Below, piece by piece: positions 49,179 to 57,203 of a DNA stretch of 57,203 nt; the first letter of the stretch is position 1, and every line of letters starts with the position of its first letter. The DNA is taken from assembly GCA_022843945.1 (NCBI GenBank), contig JALHMR010000032.1:1-57203 (forward strand), in the 5' to 3' direction. This DNA comes from Rhodospirillaceae bacterium (GTDB lineage Bacteria > Pseudomonadota > Alphaproteobacteria > CACIAM-22H2). The position numbers and the translations under genes were made by a program. Under the pieces are notes generated by a model. It made no database searches. It worked only from the letters and a program-made list of their open reading frames with translations, and had not been told where the DNA came from.

Positions 49179-50459
49179 ATGGAAGCCAGCGCCCTCGTCA
49201 TCGGCACCTTCGCCATCCTGTTCCTGTTCGGGTTCCCGGTCGTCATCGCGGTCCTCATCCCGTCCCTGCTCTACGTCCTGTGGGAGGGCATTCCGCTCGC
49301 GATGGTCGGCCAGCGCACGATCTACGCGCTCGATTCCTTTCCGCTCATGGCGGTGCCGATATTCATCTTCGTCGGCAACCTGATGAACTCCTCGGGCATC
49401 ACCACACGTATTTATCGCTTCGCCGATACCGCGTTCGGCCGCCTGCCCGGCGGGCTCGCCCAGGTCAACATCGCCGGCAGCCTGATCTTCTCCGGCATGT
49501 CGGGCGCGGCGCTCGCCGACGTGGGCGGCCTCGGCCGGGTCGAGCTCAAGGCGATGAAGGAGCACGGCTTCAACCCGGCCTTCGCCTCCGCCCTCACCTG
49601 CTCCTCGGCGATCGTCGGACCGATCTTCCCGCCCAGTATTCCGCTGATCATCTACGCCTCGGTCGCCAGCATATCGAGCGTCCAGCTCCTGCTCGCCGGC
49701 ATCGGCCCGGCGCTGGTCTGTGTCGCCATGCTCTCGATTACCGTGGCGATCCTGGGCATCGTCAACAACTACCCCCGCTCGCCGCGCTGGCCGACGCTGG
49801 GCGAAGTCTGGCGCGATTTCATACCCGCCCTTCCGGCGCTGTTCACGCCGGTGCTGCTGATCAGCGGCATGATGCTCGGCTACTTCACGCCGACCGAAGC
49901 GGCCGCGGTCACCGCCGTCTACATCCTGCTGATCAGCGCCTTCGTCTACCGCGAATTCGATATCGTCCACGTGTTCAACGCGGCCGTGGAGACGATCAAG
50001 GGCACGGCGGCGATCATGGCCATCGTCGCCGTGGCCGCGATGTTCGGCTGGATTCTCGCCGTCGAGCAGATCCCACAGCTGTTCAACGCCTGGGTGACCA
50101 GCATCAGCCGGGACCCCATCGTCCTCCTGCTGATCATCAATCTTATCCTGCTGATCGCCGGCATGTTCGTCGACAGCACCACGGCAACCCTGCTCCTGGT
50201 GCCGATCCTCTGCCCGCCGCTGGTCGCGGCCGGCGTCGATCCGATCCAGCTCGGCCTGGTGGTCATCTTCAACCTGATGATCGGGCTGGTCACGCCGCCG
50301 ATGGGTCTGGCGCTGTTCCTGATGAGCGACATCGCCAAGGTGCCGATGCCCCAGATCCTCAAGGCCATGATCCCGTTCTACCCACCGCTGTTCATCACCC
50401 TGGCGATCATCAGCTTCGTGCCGGAGGTGTCGCTGTGGATTCCCCGGATGTTGCAGTAG
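49179..50459 (+). CDS. dctM: TRAP transporter large permease (DctM)
   Basis: 426 aa, about 12 membrane segments. DctM hallmarks include 'LDSFPLMAVPIFIFVGNLM', split as SFPLMAVPIFIF, 'GSLIFSGMSGAALADVGGLG', 'PIFPPSIPLIIY' and 'MLGYFTPTEAAAVTAVY'. It is the ion-coupled transport subunit. The gene ends 22 bases before the GntR gene, so regulator and transporter are probably in one transcript. Confidence 0.93.
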   Translation: MEASALVIGTFAILFLFGFPVVIAVLIPSLLYVLWEGIPLAMVGQRTIYALDSFPLMAVPIFIFVGNLMNSSGITTRIYRFADTAFGRLPGGLAQVNIAGSLIFSGMSGAALADVGGLGRVELKAMKEHGFNPAFASALTCSSAIVGPIFPPSIPLIIYASVASISSVQLLLAGIGPALVCVAMLSITVAILGIVNNYPRSPRWPTLGEVWRDFIPALPALFTPVLLISGMMLGYFTPTEAAAVTAVYILLISAFVYREFDIVHVFNAAVETIKGTAAIMAIVAVAAMFGWILAVEQIPQLFNAWVTSISRDPIVLLLIINLILLIAGMFVDSTTATLLLVPILCPPLVAAGVDPIQLGLVVIFNLMIGLVTPPMGLALFLMSDIAKVPMPQILKAMIPFYPPLFITLAIISFVPEVSLWIPRMLQ

Positions 50460-50481
50460 CCTAGACGGCAGAATCGACTCC

Positions 50482-51198
50482 ATGACCCGCCTTCCCCAAT
50501 CCACGCCATCGACCTCCGTTTTCGCGACGGCCGCGGACGTCGTACCGATCCGGCGGCCGAGCCTGCATGACGAGGTCGTCAGCCGGGTCCGCGACATGAT
50601 CGTCGAGGGCCAGCTCAGCTTCGGCACCCGCATTCACGAAGGCCGGCTGTGCGAGCAGCTCGGCGTCTCCCGTACCCCGTTGCGCGAGGCGCTCAAGGTC
50701 CTGGCCACCGAAGGCCTCGTCGACCTCTCGCCCAACCGCGGCGCGATCGTGCGCGAGGTGACGCCCAAGGACATGCGCGACATGCTGCGCGTCCTGGGGC
50801 AGCTCGAGGCACTGGCCGGCGAGCTCGCCTGCGCCGCGGCCAGTGACGCCGATATCGCCGCCGTGCACGACATGCACAAGCGGATGCTGGAACATTACGC
50901 GGCGCGCAACCGCATGGAGTATTTCAAGCTCAACCAGGCGATCCACAGCGCCTTCGTGCGCCTGGCCGACAACCCGACGCTGCAGTCGCTGCACGAGAAC
51001 CTGCAGGCGCGCATCAAGCGCGTGCGCTATGTCGGCAACGATCGCGGCGAGCAGTGGGAGGATGCGGTCCACGATCACGAGGCGATGATCGACGCCCTGC
51101 TGAAGCGCGATGGACCGGCGCTCGGCCGCGTGCTGCGCGGCCATCTCGAGCGAACCTGGGACCGGGTGCGCAACGTCCTCGGCCTGACGGAGCCGTGA
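50482..51198 (+). CDS. GntR-family regulator, FCD (FadR-type) subgroup
   Basis: 238 aa. The winged HTH at about 22-85 has 'LHDEVVSRVRDMIVEG' and 'LCEQLGVSRTPLREALKVLA'. The FCD all-helical effector domain follows, with metal-site candidates in 'VHDMHKRML', 'AIHSAFVRL' and 'VHDHEAMIDAL'. Members usually sense organic acids and repress the uptake operon. It lies between dctM and the dehydrogenase gene, and the palindrome at 47390-47404 is its most obvious candidate site. Confidence 0.93.
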   Translation: MTRLPQSTPSTSVFATAADVVPIRRPSLHDEVVSRVRDMIVEGQLSFGTRIHEGRLCEQLGVSRTPLREALKVLATEGLVDLSPNRGAIVREVTPKDMRDMLRVLGQLEALAGELACAAASDADIAAVHDMHKRMLEHYAARNRMEYFKLNQAIHSAFVRLADNPTLQSLHENLQARIKRVRYVGNDRGEQWEDAVHDHEAMIDALLKRDGPALGRVLRGHLERTWDRVRNVLGLTEP

Positions 51199-51226
51199 CG
51201 GGCTTTATACCGACGGGAGAAACGCG

Positions 51227-52111
51227 ATGAGTGCGACGCCGGCGATCGGCTTCATCGGCCTGGGCCTGATGGGCCAGGGCTTCACCAAGCGCCTGGTGGA
51301 ATGCGGCTACCGCGTCACCGGATACGATCTCGTCGGTGACAAGGTAAAGACGGCCGTGAAACACGGCGTTGTTGCGGCGCCGTCGCCGGCCGCCGTCGCC
51401 GCGGCAAGCGAGATCGTGATCGTCTGCGTGACGACGACCGACGCCGTGGAGGACGTCGTCTTCGGCACGGGCGGCATCGCCGAGGCACCGGGCAAGGGCA
51501 AGGTCCTGGTCGACACTTCGACGACCAAGGTCGATTACACCAAGCGGTTCGCCGCCGATCTCGCCGCCAAGACCGGCATGGGCTGGGTCGACGCCCCGGT
51601 GTCCGGCGGCCCGGTCGCTGCCGAAGCGGGCAAGCTCGCCATGATGGCCGGCGGCTCGCCGGCAGATTTCGGCCGGGTTCAGCCAGTTCTCGCCCGGCTC
51701 TCGTCGCGGCTGACCCACATGGGCGCGGTCGGCGCCGGCCAGGTCACCAAGATGATCAACCAGGTGATCGTGCTCAGCAATTACTGCGTCATCGCCGAGG
51801 CGGTCCGGCTGGGCGAAAAATGCGGCATCGACGCGGCCAAGATTCCCGAGGCGCTCGAGACCGGCCACGGCGGCAGCAACCTTCTCAAGGACGTGACGCC
51901 GCGCCTCGTCGGCCGCGATTTCGTCGCCCGCGGCTTCGCGCGCCAGGGCCTCAAGGACCTCGACATGGTCCACGACCTGGCGAAGGAGATGCAGTCGTGG
52001 ACGCCCATGGCCACGCAGGCGGCGAACATCTACCGCCTCCTCGTCTCCCGGGGCCATAGCGAGCTCGACACCTGTGCGGTGATGAAGCTCTATCTCGACG
52101 ACCCGGTGTGA
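51227..52111 (+). CDS. 3-hydroxyisobutyrate-dehydrogenase-family NAD(P) oxidoreductase
   Basis: 294 aa. The Rossmann motif 'IGFIGLGLMGQGF' is followed by 'VDAPVSGGPVAAEAGKLAMM', here seen as VDAPVSGGPVAA, and the catalytic Lys in 'GAGQVTKMINQ'. This beta-hydroxyacid dehydrogenase family includes tartronate semialdehyde reductase and L-threonate dehydrogenase (LtnD). With TRAP transporter, GntR and PdxA-like neighbours, oxidation of a four-carbon sugar acid is a reasonable guess, not shown. GGGAGAAA precedes ATG 51227. Confidence 0.92.
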   Translation: MSATPAIGFIGLGLMGQGFTKRLVECGYRVTGYDLVGDKVKTAVKHGVVAAPSPAAVAAASEIVIVCVTTTDAVEDVVFGTGGIAEAPGKGKVLVDTSTTKVDYTKRFAADLAAKTGMGWVDAPVSGGPVAAEAGKLAMMAGGSPADFGRVQPVLARLSSRLTHMGAVGAGQVTKMINQVIVLSNYCVIAEAVRLGEKCGIDAAKIPEALETGHGGSNLLKDVTPRLVGRDFVARGFARQGLKDLDMVHDLAKEMQSWTPMATQAANIYRLLVSRGHSELDTCAVMKLYLDDPV

Positions 52112-52124
52112 TCCGCATGGTCGG

Positions 52125-53042
52125 ATGTCCCGCATGATCGACATCGAGATCGTCGACGCCCACCATCATCTCTGGGACCTCGAGGGACCGTTGCGTCGCC
52201 CGTGGCTCGAGGACGAGCCGCCAATCCCGTTCCGCTACGGCGACTATTCGGCCATCCGCCGGAGCTACCTGCCGTCGGACTACCGCCGCGATACGGCCCG
52301 GCAGAGGGTCGTGGCGACGGTGCACGTCGAAACCGAGGTGCGGCGCGACCAGGAGGTCGCGGAAACGCGCTGGATCCACGAGATCGCCGAACGTCACGCC
52401 TTTCCCCATGCCTGCGTCGGTCATGCGCATTTCGAGGCGGACGACGTGGCGGCGGTGCTTCAGGGCCACGCAGCCTACCCGCTGATGCGGGCCATCCGCC
52501 AGAAGCCGGCGGCGGCGCGATCGGCGGCCGAGATCGTCACCGGCGCGCCAGGGTCGATGAGCGATCCGGTCTGGCGGCGCGGCTTTGCCAGGCTGGCCGA
52601 ACACGGTCTGCATTACGAGCTTCAGGCGCCGTACTGGCATCTCCACGAGGCCGCCGGGCTGGCGCGCGACTTCCCCGATATCCGCATCGTCCTCAACCAT
52701 ACCGGCCTGCCGGCGGATCGCAGCGCGGCCGGGCTGGCAGCGTGGCGCCAGGCGATGACCGCCTTCGCGGCGTTGCCCAACACGCGGGTCAAGATCTCCG
52801 GTATCGGGCAGACCGGCCAGCCATGGACGGTGGAGGCGAACCGGCCGGTGGTGCTGGCCGCGATCGAGGTGTTCGGCGTCGACCGCTGCCTGTTCGCCAG
52901 CAATTTCCCGGTCGACAGCGTCAGCGCCGGCTACGACACGATCTTCGACGGGTTCAAGGCGATCGTCGCCCATCTGCCGGCGATGGACCAGCGCAAGCTC
53001 TTCCGCGACAACGCCCTGCGCGAATATCGGATCAAGCTCTAA
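52125..53042 (+). CDS. Amidohydrolase-2 family hydrolase (lactonase-like)
   Basis: 305 aa; ATG 52134 ('MIDIEIVDAHHHLWD') is a likely alternative that would remove three residues. The metal motif HxH in 'DAHHHLWD', the His in 'RIVLNHTGLP' and the late 'LFASNFPVDS' segment fit the L-fuconolactone/L-rhamnonolactone hydrolase-like group, in which the last motif may be SDWP or SNFP. It probably opens a sugar lactone or hydrolyses a related carboxylate. It follows the dehydrogenase by 13 bases, in one operon. Confidence 0.88.
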   Translation: MSRMIDIEIVDAHHHLWDLEGPLRRPWLEDEPPIPFRYGDYSAIRRSYLPSDYRRDTARQRVVATVHVETEVRRDQEVAETRWIHEIAERHAFPHACVGHAHFEADDVAAVLQGHAAYPLMRAIRQKPAAARSAAEIVTGAPGSMSDPVWRRGFARLAEHGLHYELQAPYWHLHEAAGLARDFPDIRIVLNHTGLPADRSAAGLAAWRQAMTAFAALPNTRVKISGIGQTGQPWTVEANRPVVLAAIEVFGVDRCLFASNFPVDSVSAGYDTIFDGFKAIVAHLPAMDQRKLFRDNALREYRIKL

Positions 53043-53117
53043 AGCCACCCCGCTTGCCAAACCGCGGGCCGGCGCCTTTAATCAACGCCGTCGCCCGCTC
53101 TCGGAGTTATCCAGCAC

Positions 53118-55454
53118 ATGGTCAAGTTTGGTATCGGCCAACCCGTTCGCCGCATCGAAGACGCGCGCTTTCTCACCGGCCGCGGCCGCTATACGGACGA
53201 CGTCAGCCTGACGCGCCAGGTGCACGCCTATTTCCTGCGCTCGACCCACGCGCATGCACGCCTGAAGAAGGTCGACACGGCGGCGGCGAAGGACGCGGCC
53301 GGTGTCCTGGGCGTGTTCACCGGCGCCGATCTCAAGGCCGCCGGTATCGGCGACCTGCCCTGCATGGCGCCGGTGCAGAACCGCGACGGTTCGCCGATGC
53401 CGATCCCGCCGCGTTCGGCCATCGCCTCCAGCCACGTGCGCTTCGCCGGCGACACGGTCGCCGTGGTTGTGGCCGAGACGCTGGCCCAGGCGCGCGACGC
53501 CGCCGAACTGATCGAGGTCGGTTACGAGCCGCTGCCGGCCGTCACCGAAGGCGCCGACGCGCTCAAGAAGGGCGCGCCACAGATCTGGGACATCGCCAAG
53601 GGCAACCTCGCTTTCGACTGGTCGCAGGGCGACGAGGCCAAGACCAAGGACGGCTTCGCCAAGGCGCACAAGGTGGTCAAGGTCGACCTGATCAACAACC
53701 GCGTCGTGCCCAACTCGATGGAGCCGCGCAACGCCATCGGCGACTTCGACCCCACCGACGGCAAGTTCACGCTGCACGTCTCCTGCCAGTCGCCGCAGAC
53801 GCTGCGCAAGGTGCTCAGCGAGTACATTTTCAAAGTGCCGGACAGCAAGGTGCGGGTGATCGGCCCGGATGTCGGCGGCGGCTTCGGCATGAAGATCTTT
53901 CTCTATCCCGAATATGTCAGCGTCCTGTTTGCCTCCAAGATGATCGGGCGCCCCGTGAAGTGGGCGAGCGAGCGCGGCGAGGCCTTCCTGACCGACGCGC
54001 ATGGCCGCGATCATTCCACCCATGCCGAGCTGGCGCTCGACAAGGACGGCAAGTTCCTCGCCTTCCGTGTCGAGACGATTGCCAATCTCGGCGCCTACGC
54101 CTCGCATTACGGGCCCTTCATCCCGACCGGCGCCGGCACGGCGATGTTGGCCGGCGTCTACACCTTCCCCGCCGTCTTCGCCCATGTGAAGGGCGCCTAT
54201 ACCAACACGGCGCCGCTCGATGCCTATCGCGGCGCCGGCCGGCCCGAAGCGAACTACGTGGTCGAGCGCGTGGTCGACGCCGCGGCCCGCGCCATGGGCC
54301 TGACACCGGACGAGATCCGCAAGCGCAACCTCATCCCGGCCTCGGCGATGCCCTACAAGACCGCGCTCGACTCCGTCTACGACAGCGGCAATTTCGAGAA
54401 GAACATGCGCGATGCGATGAAGGCGGCGGATTGGACCGGCTTCGCCGCGCGCAAGGCCGAGGCCAAGAAGCGCGGCCGGCTGCGCGGCATCGGTATGGCC
54501 ACCTACATCGAGGCCTGCGGCGGCGGCCCGGACGAGACGGCGCAGGTGCGCATCGCCGCCGACGGCAGCGTCACCGTGCTGATCGGCAACCAGTCGAACG
54601 GCCAGGGCCACGAGACGGTCTATGCCATGCTCGTTGCCGACAAACTGGGCGTGCCGTTCGAGTCCGTTCGCGTGCTGCAGGGCGACACCGACCACATCCT
54701 CTATTTCGGCATGACCGGCGGCAGCCGCGCGACCTCGGTCGGCGGCACGGCGGTGGTCCAGGCCTCCGAGCGCATCATCGCCAAGGGCAAATCGATCGCC
54801 GCGCATCTGCTCGAGGCGGCCGAGGCCGATGTCGAGTTCACCGCGGGCGAGTTCCGCATCGGCGGCACCGACAAGAAGCTGCCCTTCATCAAGGTGGTGA
54901 AGGCGGCGCACACGGCCGGCAAGCTGCCGAAGCATCTTTCGCCGGGCCTCGACGAGAGCGCCAACTTCCTTTCGCCGGCCAACACCTATCCCAACGGCTG
55001 CCACATCTGCGAGCTCGAGATCGATCCCAACACCGGCGATGTCGAGATCGTGCGCTATACGATCGTCGACGACTTCGGGCGGGTGATCAATCCGCTAACG
55101 CTGGAAGGCCAGGTGCATGGCGGCACCGTGCAGGGCATCGGCCAGGCGCTCTTCGAGAACTGCGTCTACGACAAGGCGTCCGGCCAGCTCCTGACCGGCT
55201 CGTTCATGGACTACGCCGTGCCGCATGCGGCGCAGGTGCCGGCATTCTCCTTCGCCTACAACGAGGTGCCGTGCACGGCCAACCCGCTCGGCGTCAAGGG
55301 CTCCGGCGAGGCCGGCGCCATCGGCGCCCCCCCGGCCACCATCAACGCCATCGTCAACGCGCTGGCCGAGAACGGCGTCACCCACATCGACATGCCGGCG
55401 ACGCCCGAGAAGATCTGGCGCGCCCTCCACGGCGCGCGGACGCGCGCCGCATGA
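53118..55454 (+). CDS. Molybdenum hydroxylase large subunit (xanthine dehydrogenase / aldehyde oxidase family)
   Basis: 778 aa. '[19 protein letters not shown]' at the start, seen here as [15 protein letters not shown], defines the CoxL-like family. The moco-binding core has '[13 protein letters not shown]', the active-site loop '[10 protein letters not shown]' and the catalytic Glu in '[14 protein letters not shown]'. AYRGAGR is the form II/aldehyde-oxidase type, not the AYxCSFR of true CO dehydrogenase, so CO oxidation is unlikely. The FAD (medium) and 2Fe-2S (small) subunit genes are not adjacent in this window. It overlaps the amidase gene (ATGA) and is likely to act on a catabolic intermediate of the same pathway. 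Confidence 0.92.
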   Translation: MVKFGIGQPVRRIEDARFLTGRGRYTDDVSLTRQVHAYFLRSTHAHARLKKVDTAAAKDAAGVLGVFTGADLKAAGIGDLPCMAPVQNRDGSPMPIPPRSAIASSHVRFAGDTVAVVVAETLAQARDAAELIEVGYEPLPAVTEGADALKKGAPQIWDIAKGNLAFDWSQGDEAKTKDGFAKAHKVVKVDLINNRVVPNSMEPRNAIGDFDPTDGKFTLHVSCQSPQTLRKVLSEYIFKVPDSKVRVIGPDVGGGFGMKIFLYPEYVSVLFASKMIGRPVKWASERGEAFLTDAHGRDHSTHAELALDKDGKFLAFRVETIANLGAYASHYGPFIPTGAGTAMLAGVYTFPAVFAHVKGAYTNTAPLDAYRGAGRPEANYVVERVVDAAARAMGLTPDEIRKRNLIPASAMPYKTALDSVYDSGNFEKNMRDAMKAADWTGFAARKAEAKKRGRLRGIGMATYIEACGGGPDETAQVRIAADGSVTVLIGNQSNGQGHETVYAMLVADKLGVPFESVRVLQGDTDHILYFGMTGGSRATSVGGTAVVQASERIIAKGKSIAAHLLEAAEADVEFTAGEFRIGGTDKKLPFIKVVKAAHTAGKLPKHLSPGLDESANFLSPANTYPNGCHICELEIDPNTGDVEIVRYTIVDDFGRVINPLTLEGQVHGGTVQGIGQALFENCVYDKASGQLLTGSFMDYAVPHAAQVPAFSFAYNEVPCTANPLGVKGSGEAGAIGAPPATINAIVNALAENGVTHIDMPATPEKIWRALHGARTRAA

Positions 55455-56725
55455 CGCCGAACCAGCTCTCGGCCCGCCAGGCGGCGCGGGCCATCGCGGA
55501 CCGGAAACTCACCGCCGTCGAACTCATCGAGGCTTCGCTGGCACGCATCGACAAGCGCGAGCCCGAGATCCAGGCGTGGGAGCATCTCGACCGCGAGCTT
55601 GTCCTCAAGGAAGCCCGCGCCCGCGACAAGGAAACGCCGCGCGGCCCCCTTCACGGGGTGCCAGTCGGGGTGAAGGACATCATCGATACCGCCGACATGC
55701 CGACCCAGCACGGCTCGCCGATCTACAAGGGCCACCGCCCGGCGACGGATGCGGCCTGCGTCGCGCTGGTCCGGCGCGCGGGCGGCATCATCCTGGGCAA
55801 GACGGTGACCACCGAGTTCGCCTCCTCGCCCCCGGCCCGGACGCGCAACCCGCTCAACCCGGCGCACACGCCCGGCGGCTCGTCGAGCGGCTCAGCCGCC
55901 GCCGTGGCCGATTTCCAGGTGCCCATCGGCTTCGGCACCCAGACCGCCGGCTCGGTCATCCGGCCGGCCGCCTTCTGCGGCTGCGTCGGCTTCAAGCCAA
56001 CCTATGGCTCGTACGCCGTCTCTGGCATGAAACTGCTGGCCCACAGTCTCGATACACTGGGCACCATCACGCGCAGCGTCGACGATGCGCTGCTGATGTG
56101 GGAGGTGCTGCAGGCCGGGCCGGCCGTGCTGCCCGAGATGCCGGCACGCCCGCGCATCGGCTTGTGCTACACGCCGTTCTGGGGCCAGGCCGAGCAGGCC
56201 GCCGCCGACGCCTTCCAGACCGCCGGGCGCAAGCTGGCGGCGGCGGGCTTCGATCTCGACATCGTCGAGCTGCCGTCGTGGTTCGAGACGCTCAAGGAGC
56301 ATCACCGGGTGATCGCCGAGTACGAGAGTGCCCGCAACACGGCCTTCGAATGCGCGCCCGAGCGTTTTTCCCTGCACAGCCCGACCATGCAGCAGGCCCG
56401 CGAGCGCGGCTGGCGCCTGACGCCGGCGCAATACCTGGCGGCGCGCGAGGCGCAAGCCCGCGGCCAGCAGGAACTCGGCGAGATCATGACCTCGTTCGCA
56501 GCGCTGATGATGCCCTCGGCACCGGGTGAAGCGCCCAAGGGACTGCAGAGCACCGGCGATCCGGTGTTCAACCGGCTGAGCTCGCTGCTGCACGTGCCGG
56601 CGATCGGGCTGCCGGTCTCGGCGGGGCCGGCCGGGCTGCCGGTCGGCGTGCAGTTCGTCGGCGCGCGGGGTGCGGACCTGGCGCTCCTCGGGCTGGCGGC
56701 GCGGCTCGAGGACAGCCTGGCATGA
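55451..56725 (+). CDS. Amidase signature-family hydrolase
   Basis: 424 aa from ATG 55451 (ATGA overlap); the huge frame extending upstream to 52202 is a shadow of the two preceding genes. The Ser-cisSer-Lys triad is complete: K75 in '[13 protein letters not shown]', serines 144-146 in '[11 protein letters not shown]' and S168 in '[11 protein letters not shown]'. It hydrolyses an amide or a related bond; the substrate is unknown. Its stop overlaps the start of cysQ. Amidases of this family next to Mo-hydroxylases occur in aromatic and N-heterocycle degradation, which is one possible reading of the locus. Confidence 0.92.
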   Translation: MTPNQLSARQAARAIADRKLTAVELIEASLARIDKREPEIQAWEHLDRELVLKEARARDKETPRGPLHGVPVGVKDIIDTADMPTQHGSPIYKGHRPATDAACVALVRRAGGIILGKTVTTEFASSPPARTRNPLNPAHTPGGSSSGSAAAVADFQVPIGFGTQTAGSVIRPAAFCGCVGFKPTYGSYAVSGMKLLAHSLDTLGTITRSVDDALLMWEVLQAGPAVLPEMPARPRIGLCYTPFWGQAEQAAADAFQTAGRKLAAAGFDLDIVELPSWFETLKEHHRVIAEYESARNTAFECAPERFSLHSPTMQQARERGWRLTPAQYLAAREAQARGQQELGEIMTSFAALMMPSAPGEAPKGLQSTGDPVFNRLSSLLHVPAIGLPVSAGPAGLPVGVQFVGARGADLALLGLAARLEDSLA

Positions 56726-57203
56726 AGGAGCTTCAGGGGCTTATCCCCGACCTCGTGGCATTGGCCCGCCAGGCGAGCGCCCGGATCCTGCAGATCTACA
56801 CCGCCGAGTTCGGCGTACGCGACAAGGCCGACAAGACACCCGTGACCGAGGCCGACGAGCTCTCCGAAGAGATCATCCTAGAGGGACTGGCCAAGCTGAC
56901 CCCCGAGATTCCCGCCTACGGCGAGGAAGCGGTGTCGCGCGGCGAGGCCCGGAGCGAGGCACTGCCGCCGCGCTTCTGGCTGGTCGACCCGCTCGACGGG
57001 ACGCGCGAGTTCATAGCCCGCAACGGCGAGTTCTCGATCAATATCGGCCTGGTCGTCGACCGTCAGCCGGCGCTTGGCGTCCTGCACGCACCCGTCCTCG
57101 ACATCACCTGGACGGCGGCCGGACGGGGCAGCGCCATGGTCCGGCGGCGCGGCGCCGGGCCGGAAGCGATCCACGTCCGCCGCCCACCCGCCGGCGGCGG
57201 TGT
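56722..57203 (+). CDS. cysQ: CysQ-like 3'(2'),5'-bisphosphate nucleotidase (3'-truncated by window edge)
   Basis: 160 residues are visible from ATG 56722, overlapping the amidase stop; the gene runs off the window. The inositol-monophosphatase fold is seen with 'TPVTEADELSEEII', metal-binding Glu in 'AYGEEAV' and the motif 'FWLVDPLDGTREFI' followed by 'GEFSINIGLV', which is diagnostic for CysQ. It hydrolyses 3'-phosphoadenosine 5'-phosphate to AMP in sulfur metabolism. Missing C-terminus includes the last metal-binding motif (WDxAA). Confidence 0.9.
   Translation, partial: MKELQGLIPDLVALARQASARILQIYTAEFGVRDKADKTPVTEADELSEEIILEGLAKLTPEIPAYGEEAVSRGEARSEALPPRFWLVDPLDGTREFIARNGEFSINIGLVVDRQPALGVLHAPVLDITWTAAGRGSAMVRRRGAGPEAIHVRRPPAGGG

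Noticed and set aside
52202-55450. A 1507-codon open frame ending in the amidase
   Set aside because: Only the last 424 codons are amidase; the rest is the wrong frame of the amidohydrolase and Mo-hydroxylase genes.
53118-55454. Aerobic CO dehydrogenase CoxL
   Set aside because: The active-site loop is AYRGAGR rather than AYxCSFR, and CoxM/CoxS are not adjacent.

Overview
The window comes from a high-GC alphaproteobacterium. The evidence is the gene content (TRAP and branched-chain-type ABC uptake operons, stand-alone receivers, HWE/HisKA-era PAS kinases, a complete pga operon, an Mrp/Mbh-type antiporter cluster) and many copies of a short palindrome of the GTCCGCTTTGGGTCA/GTCCGCTTCGTGCCA type. 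That palindrome yields the spurious 'MSAFDPKRT/MSAFGTKRT' peptides familiar from Bradyrhizobium-like genomes. Genus cannot be fixed from the sequence alone. No rRNA, tRNA, CRISPR array or intact insertion sequence was seen.

Layout. 1-5.6 kb: signalling module 1, comprising the 3' end of a degenerate EAL-like gene, a LysR regulator, a complete degenerate GGDEF-EAL-like gene, a divergent stand-alone receiver and a three-PAS histidine kinase. 5.7-7.2 kb: a small tyrosine recombinase and a frameshifted grpE remnant. 7.2-8.7 kb: a small ORF and a CxxC-less thioredoxin-reductase-like flavoprotein. 8.8-16.5 kb (minus): OmpA-like lipoprotein, a small membrane ORF and pgaABCD for poly-beta-1,6-N-acetylglucosamine export. 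17.3-26.1 kb: a MetE-like methyltransferase, a TetR regulator with two matching operator palindromes, an acyl-CoA ligase and a five-gene branched-chain-type ABC transporter. 26.2-27.9 kb: a chemoreceptor. 28.3-35.1 kb: signalling module 2, which looks lower in GC. It holds a small helical ORF, a second complete degenerate GGDEF-EAL-like gene in operon with a receiver and a 1212-aa multi-PAS kinase carrying a textbook LOV photosensor domain, and a divergent pair of extra receivers. 35.3-38.8 kb (minus): SRAP peptidase, MFS exporter, aldehyde dehydrogenase. 39.0-46.3 kb: a ten-gene Mrp/Mbh-type cation/proton antiporter operon. 46.3-57.2 kb: a PdxA-like dehydrogenase, a TRAP transporter, a GntR/FCD regulator, a 3-hydroxyisobutyrate-dehydrogenase-like enzyme, an amidohydrolase, a molybdenum hydroxylase large subunit, an amidase and the start of cysQ.

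Most interesting: the three related degenerate GGDEF-EAL-like proteins. Both complete copies sit beside a ~130-aa receiver and a PAS histidine kinase; one of these kinases has all the hallmark residues of a blue-light LOV sensor. The GGDEF and EAL catalytic motifs are replaced, yet the replacements are conserved between paralogues, which suggests a non-enzymatic output protein of a two-component pathway that has not obviously been described. The pga operon in the same window is a classic c-di-GMP target in other bacteria, but a functional link here is only inference.

Other points worth attention are two tightly overlapping genes (pgaD and an Mrp subunit) whose only plausible starts are ATC, strong hairpins just after both substrate-binding-protein genes, palindromes placed at gene 3' ends, and a third antiporter-like subunit lacking the usual broken-helix lysine.
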